Shown one piece after another: positions 5,391 to 7,351 of a stretch of 7,351 nt of DNA. The notes under the pieces are model-generated. The model had not been told where the DNA came from. It searched no databases and saw only the letters and a list, made by a program, of their open reading frames with translations. Every line of letters begins with the position of its first letter. Positions within the stretch are counted from its first letter, which is position 1. The position numbers and the translations under genes are program-made. The stretch lies in NCBI GenBank assembly GCA_905211485.1, contig CAJMAW010000138.1:1-7351 (forward strand), in the 5' to 3' direction. Source of the stretch: an uncultured Lentisphaeria bacterium (lineage in GTDB: Bacteria; Verrucomicrobiota; Lentisphaeria; Victivallales; UBA1829).

Positions 5391-6718
5391 GTCACAGCAA
5401 TCATCCGTTGCATTTCAGAGGCGGAGTCCATCCGCTGGAGGGGAAGGACCTTTCCAGCCATGACCCCATCCACGAAGCACCGCTTCTGCCGAAATACACC
5501 GTGGCACTGCAGCAGAACATAGGAGCTCCTCCGAAATTCATTGTGAACAAGGGGGATACGGTGAAAAAAGGGCAGATTCTGGCCGAGGCGGGAGGCTTTG
5601 TTTCGGTGCCGCTGCATTCCCCGACAAGCGGGACGGTCGGAGCAGTGCTGGAAATTCCTGGAGCCTCCGGCCCCACGGTCCAGGCCCTCGAAATCATCCC
5701 GGACGGGAAGGACGAATGGGGCGATCCCATGGAACCGATGCCGGACTGGAAAAACACCGAACGGGAAAAACTCAAAACCCGGATCCGTGATGCGGGCATC
5801 GTCGGGATGGGCGGGGCGGCGTTTCCGACTCACGTGAAACTGTCCCCGCCGCCGGAGAAAAACATCGACACGCTCCTGGTGAACGGAGCGGAATGCGAAC
5901 CGTATCTGACAGCGGATCACCGTCTGATGCTGGAGCAGCCGGAGGCGGTTCTCGAAGGAGTGGCGATTGCGGCAAAAATTCTGAGAGTCTCCCGCGTTTT
6001 TGTGGGGATTGAAAAAAACAAGCCCGACGCCATTGAAAAGATGAGTGAACACGCCGCAAAATGGGGAGTGAAAATCGTTCCGCTCCGCGTCCGTTATCCC
6101 CAGGGAGCCGAAAAGCAGCTGATCTATGCGATTACGGGGCGTGAAGTGGTGGCGGGGGGACTGCCGATGGACGTGGGATGCGTGGTCCAGAACGTCGGGA
6201 CCTGCGCTGCAATCCGGGAAGCGGTGGTAAACGGGAGACCGTTGATCGACCGAGTCGTCACAGTGACGGGAGTCCCGGTGAAACAGCCGGGGAACTGGCG
6301 TTTCCGGATCGGCACGCCGCTTTCCAGCGCCCTGGAACTGGCGGGGGGAGTGACGGAAAATCCGGCCAAAGTGATCCTGGGCGGACCGATGATGGGTTTT
6401 GCGCAGTCGTCCCTGGATGTGACGATCTGCAAGAACAGTTCGGGGGTTCTTCTGCTGCGCGCCTGCGACACGAGCGCCTACCGTTCGGATCCGTGCATCC
6501 GCTGCGGACGCTGTGTCGACGCCTGTCCGATGAAACTGATGCCCGGCCCGGTCAGCGTGATGGTGGAAAGCGAAAAGTTCGATCAGGCGGAACACTGGTT
6601 TGTCATGGACTGCATGGAATGCGGGATCTGCACCTATGTGTGTCCCTCGAAACGCCCTCTGGTGCAGCACTTCCGCAGGGCGAAAGCGGAAATCAACGCC
6701 ATCCGGCGGAAAAAATAA
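5387..6718 (+). CDS. rnfC: Rnf complex NADH-binding iron-sulfur subunit RnfC
   Basis: RnfC is the peripheral cytoplasmic subunit that exchanges electrons with NAD(H), through FMN and two [4Fe-4S] clusters, and passes them on within the Rnf complex. The 443-residue protein opens with the family hallmark FRGGVHPLEGK (10-20) and a barrel-sandwich region (about 35-105). A flavin/NADH-binding region contains GMGGAAFPTH from 140 and GAECEPY at 167-173, related to NuoF-type subunits. A SLBB-like part follows (about 245-330).

Two ferredoxin motifs end the protein: C370/C373/C376/C380 and C409/C412/C415/C419, each CxxCxxCxxxC-P. The length matches short clostridial RnfC. The long repetitive C-terminal extension of E. 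coli RsxC (740 residues) is absent. It overlaps rnfB by 4 nt and is followed 18 nt later by rnfD. All key motifs look intact. Confidence 0.97.
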   Translation: MSHSNHPLHFRGGVHPLEGKDLSSHDPIHEAPLLPKYTVALQQNIGAPPKFIVNKGDTVKKGQILAEAGGFVSVPLHSPTSGTVGAVLEIPGASGPTVQALEIIPDGKDEWGDPMEPMPDWKNTEREKLKTRIRDAGIVGMGGAAFPTHVKLSPPPEKNIDTLLVNGAECEPYLTADHRLMLEQPEAVLEGVAIAAKILRVSRVFVGIEKNKPDAIEKMSEHAAKWGVKIVPLRVRYPQGAEKQLIYAITGREVVAGGLPMDVGCVVQNVGTCAAIREAVVNGRPLIDRVVTVTGVPVKQPGNWRFRIGTPLSSALELAGGVTENPAKVILGGPMMGFAQSSLDVTICKNSSGVLLLRACDTSAYRSDPCIRCGRCVDACPMKLMPGPVSVMVESEKFDQAEHWFVMDCMECGICTYVCPSKRPLVQHFRRAKAEINAIRRKK

Positions 6719-6736
6719 GAGAAGTTGGGAGTCAAA

Positions 6737-7351
6737 ATGAGCGAAAATACGAAATCCGCACCGGAAAAGAAAGAGCCGGTTGTTCTGCCGGAGGCGGGGA
6801 CGCTGGTCCTGAGTTCCTCCCCGCATGTGCAGGACGGGGAAACGGTTCAGAAGGTCATGCTGAAAGTGGTGTTGTGCCTGCTGCCCGCGATGGCGGCGGC
6901 GCTTTATTATTTTGGATTTCATGCGCTGCGTGTCATTCTGCTCTGCGCATTGTTCTGCGTGGGCTTTGAAATGCTCTGGTGCCTCGTCTGCCGGACGAGG
7001 CAGACCTGGAAAGACTGCAGCGCCCTGGTGACAGGCGTGATCCTTGCCATGAATCTGAGTTCGGGAGTGCCGTGGTGGATCTGCATGATCGGAGCCTTCA
7101 TCGCAATCATCATTGCGAAGGAGGTGTTCGGAGGACTCGGGCAGAATCCGTTCAACCCGGCCGCCGTGGCCCGCGTGGCGCTGCTGGTGGGCGGCGTGCT
7201 GCTGCGGCTGACGGACACCGCCGGGATACGGGACAGCGGTGATCGGATCGAGGCCATGGGCGTGGAGCGCAGCCGTCAGGCGGCGCAGCGACAGGGTCAA
7301 ACCAAGGCAGCGCTTGCACGGGTCGGTCCCGAGCTCGCCCGAGACAGAACA
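6737..7351 (+). CDS. rnfD: Rnf complex membrane subunit RnfD, partial, with a foreign-looking 3' end
   Basis: RnfD is a flavin-bearing membrane subunit of the ion-translocating core. The ATG at 6737 follows GGAG (6728-6731) by 5 nt and lies 18 nt after rnfC. The frame stays open to the window end (205 codons, no stop).

Residues 1-151 are good RnfD: a polar N-terminus, LVLSSSPHVQ at 23-32, membrane spans at about 41-61, 64-84, 96-112 and 113-127, and the conserved KEVFGGLGQNPFNPAA at 128-143. After ALLV (148-151) a family member should continue with another membrane segment. Instead residues 152-183 match the G domain of MnmE, with DTAGIR at 160-165, and residues 184-205 are unassigned and polar.

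The flavinylation-site region of RnfD (an S/T-containing SGAT-type motif) would lie beyond this point and is not seen. The 5' part is secure; the 3' part is probably not rnfD. Confidence 0.85.
   Translation, partial: MSENTKSAPEKKEPVVLPEAGTLVLSSSPHVQDGETVQKVMLKVVLCLLPAMAAALYYFGFHALRVILLCALFCVGFEMLWCLVCRTRQTWKDCSALVTGVILAMNLSSGVPWWICMIGAFIAIIIAKEVFGGLGQNPFNPAAVARVALLVGGVLLRLTDTAGIRDSGDRIEAMGVERSRQAAQRQGQTKAALARVGPELARDRT
7190..7285 (+). other. MnmE (TrmE) G-domain-like fragment fused in frame to rnfD
   Basis: MnmE is the tRNA-wobble-uridine modification GTPase. This stretch reads GGVLLRLTDTAGIR, then DSGDRIEAMGVERSRQAA, which matches MnmE around its G3 motif: a GG-(V/I)-x-(F/L)-R-(L/F) strand, the DTAGxR motif (DTAG at 7214-7225), and the D-x-(I/V)-E-x-(M/L/I)-G-(V/I)-E-R helix. 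The P-loop that should precede it and the NKxD and SAKxG motifs that should follow are absent, so no working GTPase is encoded. It lies in the rnfD frame without a stop. The DNA is visibly richer in GC than the rnf genes. A chimeric join near the end of an assembled sequence is the likeliest explanation; a real recombination event is possible. Confidence 0.6.

Noticed and set aside
5357..7300. 647-codon open frame on the - strand opposite rnfC and rnfD
   Set aside because: It mirrors strongly supported genes, is rich in H/R/Q/P as expected for an antisense shadow of GC-rich codons, shows no family motif, and crosses the suspected chimeric junction.
1..7351. CRISPR array, insertion sequence, tRNA or rRNA gene, defence system
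   Set aside because: No regularly spaced repeats, transposase motifs, tRNA-like cloverleaf or rRNA sequence, or defence-related domains were seen on either strand.

Overview
This window carries a complete uvrA gene (nucleotide excision repair) followed, in the same orientation, by the first four genes of an Rnf operon (rnfA, rnfB, rnfC and the start of rnfD). Rnf is a membrane-bound, ion-translocating ferredoxin:NAD+ oxidoreductase. Every gene is on the + strand. The host is a bacterium of moderately high GC. It has a clostridia-like long RnfB and short RnfC, but the A-B-C-D gene order known from Gammaproteobacteria. This fits an anaerobe, and a gut-type Lentisphaerota/PVC or Bacteroidota-related lineage is my guess. 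That placement rests on general impression only.

Layout. Positions 1-224 are a left edge with no firmly assignable gene. It holds three perfect or near-perfect inverted repeats, three direct copies of an octamer (CGTCATTT) and a weak promoter ahead of uvrA. uvrA runs 225-3425. It is a full UvrA with both ABC ATPase modules and both large zinc modules, plus an unusual tail of about 100 residues that is low in complexity at first and basic at the end. Positions 3426-3827 are non-coding. They include two short tandem duplications next to the uvrA stop, a TGTGAATTCACA palindrome, a good sigma70-type promoter (TTGAAA-17-TATATT at 3704-3732) and a leader hairpin. rnfA (3828-4451), rnfB (4476-5390), rnfC (5387-6718) and rnfD (6737 to the window end) are tightly packed and read as one transcript. 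RnfC should take electrons to or from NAD(H), RnfB should exchange electrons with ferredoxin, and RnfA and RnfD are membrane subunits of the ion-pumping part. rnfG and rnfE would be expected downstream and are not in view.

Two points stand out. First, the rnfD reading frame stops looking like RnfD at about position 7189. It continues in frame as a fragment that looks like the G domain of the tRNA-modification GTPase MnmE, and then as sequence I cannot assign. This is most likely a chimeric join at a contig end, though it is open to test. Second, the extra C-terminal ferredoxin domain of RnfB keeps the cysteines for one [4Fe-4S] cluster but has lost those for the second. I see no defence system, CRISPR array, insertion sequence, tRNA or rRNA, and no convincing new multi-gene system.
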